NCBI RefSeq assembly: GCF_009870125.1
Contig: NC_046683.1
Span: forward strand, 39,199,869-39,263,868
Length of the DNA: 64,000 nucleotides
Reading direction: 5' to 3'
Source of the DNA: Drosophila pseudoobscura
Taxonomy: Eukaryota; Arthropoda; Insecta; Diptera; Drosophilidae
A program made the translations under genes and the position numbers. Below, in pieces: positions 1 through 10,687 of this stretch. Below the pieces are notes generated by a model that was not told the DNA's origin, did not search any database, and saw only the letters and a program-made list of their open reading frames with translations. Each line of letters opens with the position of its first letter. Within the stretch, counting starts at the first letter, position 1.

Positions 1-138
1 ATGGGTAAACGGATAGGCCTAAAAGGACGGGTAGGTCTAGATGGTTCGGCCAAGTCAATCTGACCCAAGAGATTTAGGCTAGACCGGTAGGGGGCAAGAT
101 TCTACCCGAGTCCCAGTTAAAGTTACAAAAGGCAAAAA

Positions 139-672
139 TTAAAAAATGTGGAGTTTGCATTTGGAAAGGTTCAGAAAAAGAAGGTTAGTTGAACACCACA
201 ATAGTAGTTCACTTAGATCCAGTTGAAGGCGTGTGTGCAAATACCAATCAGAGTAAGACAGACAGATTTTAACATCATCAGCATACATTAGTGTAGCAGG
301 GTATGTTATAACTTGAGGAAGGTCATTCACAAATAAAATAAACAGAAGCGAGCCCAGATGAGTTCCCTGTGGCACACATGAAGTAACATTAACAGTATTT
401 GACAATCCGTTAGGAAACAAAACACGTTGAGAGATACGGTTAGAGAGATAGGACTAAATCCAATCTAGAAGATTCGTTGGGAACCCTAATAAAGCGAGCT
501 TGTGAATAAGCAGAGCATGGTTCACAGAATCGAATGCCTTGCTGAAGTCCGTAAAAACTACATCCGTCTGCAAACCAATTTGAAAACCACGGTGGATTAG
601 GTTAGAAAACTCAAGAAGGTTAGTCGATGTTGAACGATGTCTGAAAAAACCATGTTGCGACGGAAATATCAA
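139..672 (-). pseudogene. LINE reverse transcriptase fragments
   Basis: Two minus-strand frames (454-672 and 139-420) give consecutive RT blocks. The first has QHGF, STSTNLLEF and DFSKAFDSVNHALL (RT block with the first catalytic Asp). The second has VPQGTHLGSLLFILFVNDLP and the catalytic YADD box. The frame shifts between the two, and stops interrupt the region upstream. The match to LINE RT is unambiguous; the rest of the thumb and C-terminal domain is not visible. Confidence 0.85.
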
Positions 673-1423
673 GCTGCAACAAAGATGTTGCAGTTGCCGG
701 GTGACCAGGAACTCAAGAATCTTCGGGATGGCGGAAAGATTCGCGATAGCACGATAGTTTTCAATATTTGATCTTGAACCTTTTTTGTGAAGCGGAATGA
801 TGTAGGACTCATTCTAAATTACTGGGAGACAAGACTGTTCCTAAGAGAGGTTGAAGAGAAAGGTCAAGGGTTTGCAAAGGGACTGGGCACAGTGTTTTAA
901 GATGCAACTTGGTACCTTATCTGGACCCGCAGAAAACGATATGTCCATAGATGACAAACCTTCCAGAACAACACTTTCCTCGAAAAAGTGCAGAAAAATA
1001 CTGTTGGCTTGAGGTAGCTGGTACGGATACGGAGTGGATGCGTTGTAAATATGAGACGAGTACGTTGTTTGGAAAAAGGTAGCAAATAAATTTGCAGTAC
1101 CAATAGCAGAAGCTTCTGTTTACGCTTAGAGTTAACGAACGAATAGAATTTTTAAGGATCACTACGAAAGTTACTACTACATTGTGAAAAGTAATGATGA
1201 GCTAAGGCCGACCAAACAACAAGCGGGAGATGTAGATCTAAATCGATAAAGTTGGTTTTGCGAAAACACTTTATGTGCCAAGGAGCCATGGAACTGTCAG
1301 CACCACCAGATCGGGTACACTCAAGGGATATCGACAAAGTTGGATGGTAAGGATCTTCAGGGAATGATATTGGGCTTGCTCTGGATACCGTAGCAAGAGA
1401 AGCATCGTTAACAAAGTCTAACA

Positions 1424-1957
1424 AAGCTAACGAAGTCTGTCCCTAATGTTAAAGTCATTGTGGCAATTGGGAATCAACAGGTTAGCGTCATCGCAAGGCA
1501 GCCAAGAGAGAAATGGGAGGTTAAAGTCCTCCATGACAATAATTCGATCATTGCACCCTAATGCAGATACGACAGTATTAATTGCTGAGAGGTGGTATAA
1601 GTAAATCTCAGCATAAGACCTGGGAGGAATGTAGGAACAGGTTAAATAGAAAAATGCCGAGCCAGCACGAACTTTGACTACAACAAATTGAATTCCATGG
1701 ATGTTATTAAATGGGAATAACTCAGATGAGAAAACAGATTTGACTGCAATCAGGACCCCACCTGCAAAAGATGGGCGGTGTATTCTATAAATAGTGTAAC
1801 TATCAATGAAAATTTCATGATCATTGACAGAGGAGTTAAGCCAGGTTTCGGTAAACGCGATGGCATCGAAATCAAAGGACGCGCTATTAGTATGAATTTG
1901 ACGCAATTTTCCCAGCAAACTGCGAACGTTCTGATAGTGCATGGAAAAATAGTACAT
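1424..1957 (-). pseudogene. LINE apurinic-like endonuclease domain (partial)
   Basis: The 176-codon reading frame shows the ordered motifs of the LINE endonuclease: YQNVRSL near the start, TETWL about 30 residues later, GGVLIAV, CSYIPPRS and a DFN motif. In active copies the last is normally GDFN; here it is EDFN, so a conserved glycine is replaced. The C-terminal SDH segment with the catalytic histidine is not in this frame. This nuclease would nick target DNA to prime reverse transcription; this copy is not expected to work. Confidence 0.8.
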
Positions 1958-2400
1958 CAGTTTTTTGGAGCATGTTCGGTAATTCTTGGATTCGAGTTCG
2001 AATCTTTGAGAAGGAACTCATGCACAATTGTATGCTCAGGCCATATTGACGGTTCTAGAGAAGTGGATAGTAAAGAATCAGGGAGAAGAATTTGAAATGA
2101 TGATATTTTGCGCTTATGTTTAAATGTAAATTTAGTCACAACTATATCAACAGGCGAAGTGTTAAGTTTAGAGGAAAGATGTTGTTTAACATCCTCTGTT
2201 GTAGCCTCAGGAATAAGACGAGAAACAAATATTGCTTTCCGAGGGACCATTGCTCTAAGTTGAAGTCCCGAGCGAGATCGAGATGGTGGAGCCACTCCTA
2301 AAAGAGATATCGGTCCTGGGGCAGAAGAATTGGCAGCAACGGCTGGAGCAGGAATTGGCAAGACATCACCAGCAACCAACCAACCAGCAACCATTGCCAT
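1957..2400 (-). pseudogene. LINE ORF1 C-terminal region (remnant)
   Basis: This open stretch of 147 codons encodes a Pro/Ala-rich N-terminal part and then a folded-looking domain with VSRLIPEATTEDVKQHL followed by VVTKF and SFQILLPD. This pattern is typical of the C-terminal domain of insect CR1/Jockey-like ORF1 proteins, which bind RNA in the retrotransposition particle. It runs directly into the endonuclease region downstream. The same VVTKF...SF.IL.PD series recurs in the second element near 8.6 kb, which supports the assignment. No function as a host gene is suggested. Confidence 0.65.
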
Positions 2401-2480
2401 TTGGCCAATGGTTCCTGTGGATTTTTGGATTTTGGATTTTGTTCCTGCTTTAGAATATTAAAATATAGTCCAGTCCCCAA

Positions 2481-5400
2481 AATTTTAGCTCGATTTGTTA
2501 TTATTTAAGCCAACAAGAAATGGTTAACAGTTAATAGTTACCCTAAATGCTTTCGGAATGAAAATGCTTTGAAAATTACACTTTTATAATTAAGCGCAAC
2601 CCTAATATACATAGTACCAAATAAAAAACTTTCATTATGTCGCACAGTGTAATTATACATATACCCAAAAGATACTCCAAATTATGCATCATGATGTAGC
2701 AATACAAATCAGGTAAGCAACATCTTTGGAACCAATGAATATCCTTGACTTGTGGCATGAATAAACGGCAGATTTGGATGCGTTTACAATACATCTGGCA
2801 ATATCCTCTCTGGTGTTCATTGTCTGTATTCCTTTCTGATCTTTTCCTCTCATCTGATTGTTTTGCTGTTCGAAATATCTTGGGTTGGCAAATGTTGACT
2901 CTCAATGGAGTTCGTGGTGCCCGCTTCATATGCTATTCTGCTGGGCTGGAAATCTGGAACCTCGGAAAATATTTGCCTGTCTTCTGCACCTTAATTTCTT
3001 TGCCATTGCCATGCTGGGAGGATTCGTTTTCTGTGGTCCTCTCCTGCTCCAACATTCTTTGCCACTCTGCCACTGTGCCTGGCAATGCTCCACCATGTCT
3101 CTGTTACAGCTTCCTTTCCATACACAAGGCTGCAATACCCACAACTAGCCATGGCATTCCATCAGCAGTTTTACACTTGCAGGCTCCGGTCCCCCAGCTA
3201 CGACTAATCTTCTGTACGTGTGCGAGGCCTTGCCACTGAGCTCAGCATTCCGTAGTCACGCACCCTTACAGTCAGAGTCAGTCAGAGCCAGTCAGAGCCA
3301 GTCACAGCCATAGAGAGAAGGATCAGCAGAATTGTGAACTATTAACATTTAAACTCGGTTCTGGGCCGCCCAGAGCCAGTGTTTATGTCCAGACTCCTTC
3401 TGTCCATGCCCATGGCCCCATTCAAGAAGAAAGCTGCAATGACAAATGGCACTGACCCATTCCCATTCTGCCATTCTGTATCCGCAGCCAAAAAAAGAAA
3501 AAAAAACTCAATCGGAAGAGAGCTCTGTGCAGGGAGGAGTTATCTGGAGAATTCCAGCGTTGATTAGTGATATTTATAAATTATTCCAGCGCCCCAGACA
3601 GTCAGGTCAGATAAGAGTGGTCCTCCTGGAGGTTGCTACATATCGAAGTATGATCCTTTTCCTGATAATTGCACAAAACACAATTATAATGGGAACAGGA
3701 GTCGGAGGACGGAGGGATGGCCGCAATACGAGCGTCCTCGTCAGGCGGCAGACAAAGGGAATGCTCTGCTGACGCCAGTCGGAGTTCCACTCCCACTCTC
3801 AGTCCCACTCTATGTCCCTATCCGTATCCCTGTCCCAGTTCCAATTCTCATCCTGGTCGAGGCCAGCTGCGTCATTCAGTCGTTGACTCCTCGGCGAGCG
3901 GTAGCTAAAAAGAGAGCGACTGCGTCGCCATGCTGATTACCAGGCCAACCCCAGGGCCGGACCCATCCTTCTGGTCCATCCTCCTCCAGTGTTTACCCAT
4001 TTCATCAGCATCAGCAGCATCGTCCCCACGCCTGGATGCACTCTCTTCCATCCATCCATCCAGCCATCCACCCATCCATCCTCCTACTCGCCCGCCCGTC
4101 GTTTGTTGGCGCCACTTTGTCGCGACGCTTTTTATAATTGAAGCAAATTGTTGGTTGAGTTGGCATCCACACAGCTTCTCCTCATTCTCATCATCTCATC
4201 GTCATTCGTTGTTGGTGGTTGTGGTGGTGGTGGTGACGGCACTGCTGCTGTTATTGTCCTGCATTCTGTTGAATGCCTTCTACTCCATCTCCATCTCCAT
4301 TTCCATTTCCAGCTTCAAGCCTCAAGCAGAGAGCAGTCGAGCATCCCTTCTCCTGTTTGCTTCCCATTGTCGCATTCCAATTACGAAACAATCATGATGA
4401 GCTTTAGATATTTGCCACAGCAATACACAATCCTAGTACAATAATAACTAGTTAGCGCAGCGCTGACTCAATGACTGACTAACCTAACTATAAATAGATA
4501 AAATAATGAGTTAGGTGTTTATGTCTTCTCTTGTATAAAAAGATAATCAAATGAATTTTAATGTGTTCCTAAATACTCTGAAGAGATTCATGGCAGTACT
4601 GGATGTAGTTAAAGCATTGATCTGATCAAACCTCCTTAAAATACTCCAGGAACTCGAAATACACTGATCATTCTGCTTTCAACCGATTCAAAGAGAAGTC
4701 CAAATTCAGCTTTTGCGAACAGTAAGCCAATCCCGAGGCCAGACTTTTAATCAGCTCTGACAGCACCTCCAGGTGAGCGATGTGAAGATGTCAAATCCTA
4801 TCCAATCCTATTTGAGCGCCTGCAGGACAGAATCGCCATCGCCATATGCCTCTGTGGGGTGGTTAAACGAGCTAATTGAAATGCAACTCGGAGGCTTAGG
4901 TGCTGCCACCTCCTCCTCGGGGTAGACTGTGGACTATTGAGGTGTGATGGTTGCCAATGAGAGGCTTGAGCTTGCGGTTATATCAACAAGGATACGTCGC
5001 CTAAGATGGTGTGCCGACCCCAATCGCGTCCTAAGTTTGATATAGTGTCACCTTCAGGCTGACAGTCGTTCAGTCGCCACAAAGCCGCCGCCGCCGCCCC
5101 CGTCACGGACCCTATGCAATTCTGTCTTTCCCAACTCCTACCCCTACCCCAAGCTCATTCCAATTTATCTTCATCACCGGTCATATACATATATGTATGT
5201 ATGGTCCATCATAAAGCTTGGTTTATATACGGGAATGGCAGTACAGCTTCCCCTAGAGATGCCGAAGATTGGAATGCTCTCACCGATTCAACGGTAAAAA
5301 ACACATATCGATAACGTTATAGCAATTCTTGGTAAAAATACTACATAGAATCACTCGTGGCGAATGGTCTGTGGCTATCTCATTCGTATCGATTGATGTC

Positions 5401-7080
5401 TGCTTGCTTATGGGAACGTTTTACAGCGAATTAATGCCATTCGATGAGTGCTATTGGATCCGTGGTATTCTTTAAGAAAAGTTGTTTAGTCGTAAGCGTT
5501 GCCGGAGTCAAATCCAGGCAAAGACAAAAAAAAAGATAAAGAAGTTTAGATATCTGAAGATATATTTAAAAAGAAATTTATTTAGACATCACTAAGACAT
5601 CATTTAATAGGATTCCCAATCCTTTCTTCACCTTAAACTTGCTGTATAACTCTATCTGACCTTTTGGAAGTGTATTACAAGGGTCTTGGACGTACTCTTT
5701 ACTACTCCCTCTCTTTGGGTTTGTGTATCCCAACTGCCATTAGTATTGGTAAGGCATATGGGTGTGTCTGTGTGTAGGTATGTGGTTCGGTGAGACAGAG
5801 TGCGGGTCACTGATTGTTGCAACACCAACTGGTATTTAAAGGATCCAAACAGGATACGGCGAGCAGTCCCTCCAGTAGCCCAGCTCTATCCCGCACCCAT
5901 CCTCCCCAGTGCAACGGAAGTCAGTGCTTTTGAGGTTTAGTCACGCTTATGTCCTTAGCCCATACGTCGCATGTCGCACAACGTGTCCGGGGACTCCTCC
6001 ACATGTGTGATAATACCTGTTTGGACTGTTGCCACTCGCTTCGAGCCAGGGAGCAGGGACCGGCCTGGCCTGGCCTGGCCTGGGAAGCGCTGTGCGTTGT
6101 TTTCACGCCCCTTGGCCGGGGCAAGCGAGCGTGAGCCAAGCACATTACAATGATGCTGCACTCGCCCCCCTCCCACGCACACACATTCTACGAAGCAGCT
6201 CCTCCGAGAAGACCTCTGGTGCAACTCATTTAGTAATTTGTGTGTGTATTCGAGCCCGGGCCGGGGAAAGGGCTTTAGAGCAGGGTTTAGTCCAGTCAAC
6301 TGACTTTACTCAGCTAAATGAGATTTTGTGGTGTGTAATTTGAAAATTGTGAAATTACCCAACACTGGCCAGCAGTCAGAGGAGGTCCTGCGAGGAGCAG
6401 GAGCTGTTTAGAGACCCATTGAGTGACTCTGCACATTAGAACTGACGAAAGGCTGGTGGAATTTGTATGCCAATGGAAACATAGTCATACCCATGCTTAC
6501 TTCGTATACCACATTATCGCTGGATTATCCTTTAAAGCTTGCACAAATTTTAAGTTAATCCAATTCAATGCCAAACTGAATTCTTATTCCAGGCATTAGG
6601 CAACGGAAAGAACCCAAGCCGGTTGACTGAAGCGGGTCCGGTGCCCGGGCCCCGGACCCCGGGCCCCGGGCCCCATAATGCAAAGCACAAAATCCAATTT
6701 TTGTGATTTCTCGCACCTCATCGCTGGGACTAAACAAACTTGGCTCGATGAAAATGGGGTCTCGCCCCCTTTTTATTTATTTAGAGGATAACTTTGCACC
6801 GTGCCACCACTCTGCAACAACGCCACACCGCCCAGGGCCATATTGTTTTACATCGTTTTGGGTAAACGGATTGGGCGTGTTTCGGAGCCCGCGGCAAGTC
6901 ATATTTGGGTGCGGTGCCAATCCTCACTTCACTCTGTGGCTTCTTGTTTACCCTTACAATTATACAGAAAAGTTTTTACAAAACTCAGCAGCAGCATTCA
7001 GCATTTATATGTTCTTGACTTCAGGTGACTATTTTGAGTGCAGAATGTTGGAAACGCTACAATTGATTTAGCGAAAGTCA
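2481..7080. other. Gene-free stretch with simple repeats
   Basis: I see no supported gene here. The stretch holds runs of short tandem repeats: GTCAGAGCCA units near 3270-3310, CATC units at 4045-4080, CCTGG units at 6062-6085 and a GC-only palindromic patch at 6632-6674. ORFs of 60-155 codons occur on both strands but are low in complexity or overlap each other and lack splice or promoter support. Confidence 0.5.
6632..6674. repeat. GC-only self-complementary patch
   Basis: About 43 bp made almost entirely of G and C, with repeated GGGCCCCGG units that are their own reverse complement, in a region otherwise near 45% GC. It can fold into stable hairpins. No role is evident. Confidence 0.6.
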
Positions 7081-7989
7081 TTGACTAATATTACGAGATT
7101 CCGACTTTGTTCTTTATTGCTGGTATGTAACTTGTGTTCCACCATTAGGGCTACTCATCGCTCCGCAATATCGTTCGCTAGTCCTTTGCTACAAGCTACC
7201 GCTTCGTTAAGGTTATTAGCTTTATTGCTATGCCCGATTTCTACGTCTTTTTTAAAAAATACCGATGACATTTCAGTTCGCTTGACGTAATAGTACGTGT
7301 TGCTGTTTAAAGTTTTTTTCAAGAATTCATTTACTTAGCAGAGTTGGACGTCACGGACAATCCTTCGATTCGTACGTATTTAATGTATTCACCATTTTAC
7401 TTCTCGTACCCACTATTATACCATCAGCAAAACAAGACCGCGGGGCTGATCATTGGCTCAAATAGCCGCTATGACCACAACCACAGCCAAATTTAGGATA
7501 GAAAAAGCCAATACCCTAGCAATTTATTATTGTAGTTCTTTTAATTAAATTATTAATTAGCGCAGTTTTAGCATAAGTGTCAGAGACTTCGGAAAAATTC
7601 ATGCACAGTATAGTGACAGAGTTGTAGATGAAAAGGAAAATACTGCCTAGATGGTCTGGACAGCACAGCAATTTTAAGAAGACTGATAAGGGCAGTAGAT
7701 TCCACCTCACCAGAGGGAAGTGTGCAGCAGCTGATATCGTTTGCCACTCCAAGGGCAATGAATGCTGCTGGTGATACAACTTCGGTAGCCGAATTTACAA
7801 CATCGGAGAGCATGCAGCCGGAAACGTCGATAGCGTCCGTGTTCGTTGAATCCGCAAAGTCATTACCTATCCCGTCTATTCGGATCCCACCAGTAAACCG
7901 ACGTCCTGCACCACCGGATATTGCCATCACTGGTACCAGGCCAGGCCATCACTGGTAAGTCGACTTAAAGGTGGCGCAATTTATCTTCT
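7081..7989. other. Unassigned stretch, possibly transposon-derived
   Basis: No gene can be supported. On the minus strand a 56-codon open frame at 7155-7322 has coding-like composition (it contains EMSSVFFKKDVEIGHSNKAN), and another minus frame spans 7580-7930. The stretch lies next to the second LINE fragment and may belong to it or to another old insertion. I recognise no domain. Confidence 0.25.
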
Positions 7990-8715
7990 CTTATGCCATG
8001 GAGCCTCTTTAAAGATAAGCGTCTTCCCAACTCAATTCGATACCATTTGTTTTGCACAATTTTGGCGAGAGCATTTGGTTGTGAAGGAGTTTAAGGCTAA
8101 GAAGAATGTTAGACTTCCCATAACGCTCTCGGATCAAAATTACCAAAATGTGCCGATTCCTCATCTTCCCGTCCTTCGTCCACACATCCAAAAAACCAAC
8201 TTCTCTTTTAGTACTTTGTTAGAATGTTGGAGGCTTACGCATAAGCTCAGCACTCTTTTTCGACATAGTGTCACCACGTGATAGACGATCAGATTTATTA
8301 ATATTATATTTATTAATAAGTGTTTCAGTGTTAGAAATGTTAATCCAGATTTCTGGAAAAGAAATTATATCAGCGTCAAAAGAAACACAATCTTTTTAGA
8401 ACCTAATTAACTTGCTGCAAAAGCCAAGCACATTCTGATGGGTTATCTTTATAGAAATGGGCGAATTTATGTTTTTGCGATAGATGATAAAGCGAACGGA
8501 GATGGTTTGGGAGGATACGCGTACTTCAGCGTTGGTGCGTACAGGCCACAGAGGAGGGTCGAGTAAACTCTTGACATACTTATCTGGTACTAGAATTTTA
8601 AAGGATCAAATACTACGTTTTACATTCAAGTTAAATTTAGTGACTACTCGTACAAGGCCAGTGGAGTTATACATTTTAAATTCACAAGAGATGTAATCTC
8701 TAACCATAAGTCCTG
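7990..8715 (-). mobile_element. Second, more decayed LINE fragment (ORF1 end plus endonuclease start)
   Basis: On the minus strand, translation near 8690-8560 gives VVTKFNLNVKR, SFKILVPD and then a Trp-Pro block, matching the end of ORF1 in the element at 1957-2400. Translation near 8440-8290 gives HQNVLGF, then CVSFDADIISF and INISNTETLINKYN, the beginning of the same endonuclease domain (compare YQNVRSL, FDAIAFTETWL and NDHEIF in the first copy). Frames are interrupted repeatedly. The shared order shows a relative of the first LINE, at lower similarity. Boundaries are approximate. Confidence 0.6.
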
Positions 8716-8864
8716 ACAAGTGTTGTTACATAACGGTTAACGTCCCAGCATTTAAACACAGCAGTTAAAAACAATAAAAATACGAAAAATAAAAAAAAGA
8801 GAAAGGTAATAAAAGGTGGTGTGAGGCACAGGCGGTGACTTTCATCTTGTATTACTCACTTAAA

Positions 8865-9070
8865 CGCGCAAGCACCAACACAAACGAGGAGGAAATTAAA
8901 CTATAGTGGCTACGCAACGCCTTCCACGAGCTTCCTTATCCCCTCTTTCGATCTCTCTCTCACACACACTATTCCTCGAGCAGTCCAGTGCACTGCAGTG
9001 GCGGAGTAAAGCCCTACTGACTGAGTATCCGGCTTACTTGTAGAATCGCGGCCCTAGCTGCGACTCACAA
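8865..9070 (+). repeat. DINE-1/SGM-like repeat, 3' portion
   Basis: The segment carries the series GTGGCTACGCAACG, TCTCTCTCTCACACACAC, CTGAGTATCCGG and a GCGGCCCTAGCTGCGACTCAC end, which recurs at 24.9-25.0, 30.2-30.35, 45.7-45.85 and 61.1 kb. The opening part of the family (the GTGTGTAACGCCCAGAAGG block) is absent. The family name is from memory of Drosophila repeats and is not verified. Confidence 0.55.
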
Positions 9071-9459
9071 CTGTAGCAAATTCTTAAAAACATTTTTATA
9101 TACAAATAAAAATCTTATTTGAAAAAAATCTTACCTTATTATATCTATCTCCTGTTTAAATAAAAAAAGAAATTATTTTTGGCTCGGCCTACTGAATTTT
9201 TACTCGTTTTAAAAGATTCTTAGAAAATAGTAGGCTTGTGGTACTACTTCCTGGACTTTGTCTAGGGTCTTACTTCATTCATTCCTACAGTCTCCCCACA
9301 TCGACATACATCCGTATTGGATCGGCACAAAATTATTATTTTTTGGCTACATAAAAACAATTGTTGTTAATGTTGTAAATTAGCGTTTTAATATTCGTTG
9401 GACTCAACCGTGTCTGCGCGAAAGTTTACTATCATAATCCAATCTAATACGATCCAATC

Positions 9460-9486
9460 TCTGTTTTCCCCTTGTATTTCCGGCAG
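9460..9486 (+). promoter_or_regulatory. 3' splice acceptor of the PAM2 gene
   Basis: The run TCTCTGTTTTCCCCTTGTAT leads into TTCCGGCAG, a good acceptor 40 bases before the chosen start codon. It decides the ATG at 9527 as the start. The matching donor was not located. Confidence 0.5.
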
Positions 9487-9526
9487 CTGCCAGGGAAAGC
9501 GCAAACAAGGCAACAAAGGAACGACG

Positions 9527-10687
9527 ATGCAGAACATGCACATCGGTCATCGATATGCGCTGCCCCAGCGAATGCCCCCGTCGCGACGCAACGATCATGG
9601 CAGGAATGCTGGCATGGAGTCGAGCTTCAATCAAAACCAAATGCACAAGAACCACAATCAAATGCACCATCTCTACCCGTACCAGACGTACTGCAATCAA
9701 GGCAACATGCTGGACAACGTTGGGGATCACAACCACCAGAACCAGATGCCAAGAAAGGGGATATACAATTTGAGTCGCAATGGAGAGCAGTGTGTTCGTC
9801 ATCCAATGTACTATAGCCGTGGCCATGCCCAGGACTCCAAGCACTGGCGCAACCAAAGCCAGTACATTCGTTGCCCTCGTAACGGATCGGTGGACACATC
9901 GAGCAGCAATCCCGATGAAATCCAAGTCAAATCCAAGTACCCCACTGTGCCGTTGTTCTTCCGCCAGTCGGACGACCTCTGGACGTCGGCCAGACCCAAG
10001 CTGAATGCTGCCGCTGTGGCCTTTACCATGAAAGGAGCTGGACTCAATTCAGGACCAAGGATCTCTCTGCCCACTGCCATCGATTTGACCGTGGGCCTTG
10101 TGACCAAACCCAATTGGCGTTCTTCTCCGGCAGTTGGCCACCTTTTGCCGGCGGCGAAACGCTCCCAGCTGAATGCTGCGGCGCCCGAGTTTCAGCCTGG
10201 GCTTCGGGGATATCAGGGATCAACGCAGCCACTACGGGGAACACAAGTTGGAGTCAACATAACCATGGGCATGGACCTGAATGGTATGCCGCCATCGATT
10301 CAGGAATCGCAGTATTCTCACAACCTTCCTGAGACTACTCAGCGCTACCCCGCGACCACCCGTCAGAATAAGCGCTACCGCAAGCAGCCATTGCCGGACC
10401 TTTTCGCTCCCGTGCTTTCTCTTATGCGGGTCAGCAAGCGATCCGTCAGCTATCCGGAGATCATCAATGCGCTGTCGGTGCGGCTCCAGCGACCGGAGGT
10501 GGAGCTTAAACGCCATGTGCCACACACACTGCAATTGGCCGTGCACAATGGGTACTTGAGCAAGCAGGGCAATCGCTATACTCTGCGGTCGGAGAAGGAG
10601 CATTTGGAGATCATGCGTCGCAACAAGGAGGCCGCTCTTCGTGCAAAGGAGCTCGAGAAGGAGCCCCTCTCCTGGCGCAGACGCTAG
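9527..10687 (+). CDS. Putative PABP-binding protein with PAM2 motif and C-terminal winged-helix-like domain
   Basis: The 386-residue product starts at the first ATG after a clear 3' splice site (pyrimidine-rich tract ending TTCCGGCAG at 9486), so a non-coding upstream exon is likely; the frame is open further upstream but has no ATG. Residues ~20-110 are rich in Asn, Gln, His and Met. Residues 213-224 (SQLNAAAPEFQP) fit the PAM2 consensus L-N-x-x-A-x-E-F-x-P that binds the MLLE domain of poly(A)-binding protein. Residues 159-168 (LNAAAVAFTM) look like a second copy with Met for the final Pro. Residues ~289-353 form a compact helical domain ending in a GYLSKQGNRYTL hairpin, like a winged helix, and are paralogous to residues 16-79 of the gene at 17195. 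Pfam DUF4777 comes to mind but is unchecked. A role in mRNA translation or stability is inference. Confidence 0.85.
   Translation: MQNMHIGHRYALPQRMPPSRRNDHGRNAGMESSFNQNQMHKNHNQMHHLYPYQTYCNQGNMLDNVGDHNHQNQMPRKGIYNLSRNGEQCVRHPMYYSRGHAQDSKHWRNQSQYIRCPRNGSVDTSSSNPDEIQVKSKYPTVPLFFRQSDDLWTSARPKLNAAAVAFTMKGAGLNSGPRISLPTAIDLTVGLVTKPNWRSSPAVGHLLPAAKRSQLNAAAPEFQPGLRGYQGSTQPLRGTQVGVNITMGMDLNGMPPSIQESQYSHNLPETTQRYPATTRQNKRYRKQPLPDLFAPVLSLMRVSKRSVSYPEIINALSVRLQRPEVELKRHVPHTLQLAVHNGYLSKQGNRYTLRSEKEHLEIMRRNKEAALRAKELEKEPLSWRRR

Larger units (their letters stand above)
139..2480 (-). mobile_element. Degenerate APE-type non-LTR retrotransposon (LINE)
   Basis: Read on the minus strand, this interval carries in order an ORF1-like region, an apurinic-type endonuclease and a reverse transcriptase, which is the standard order of two-ORF non-LTR elements. 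The frames are broken by stops and shifts between about 900 and 1430 and between 420 and 454, so the copy is dead. The RT part stops after the segment following YADD, so the C-terminal third and the 3' tail are missing or lie outside the recognisable part. Clade cannot be fixed by eye; the ORF1 style and RT motifs fit the CR1/Jockey group. A second, more decayed relative lies at 7990-8715. Outer boundaries are approximate. Confidence 0.85.

Noticed and set aside
9404-9925. 173-codon minus-strand ORF opposite the PAM2 gene
   Set aside because: Antisense shadow; the plus strand has recognisable motifs and a paralogue.
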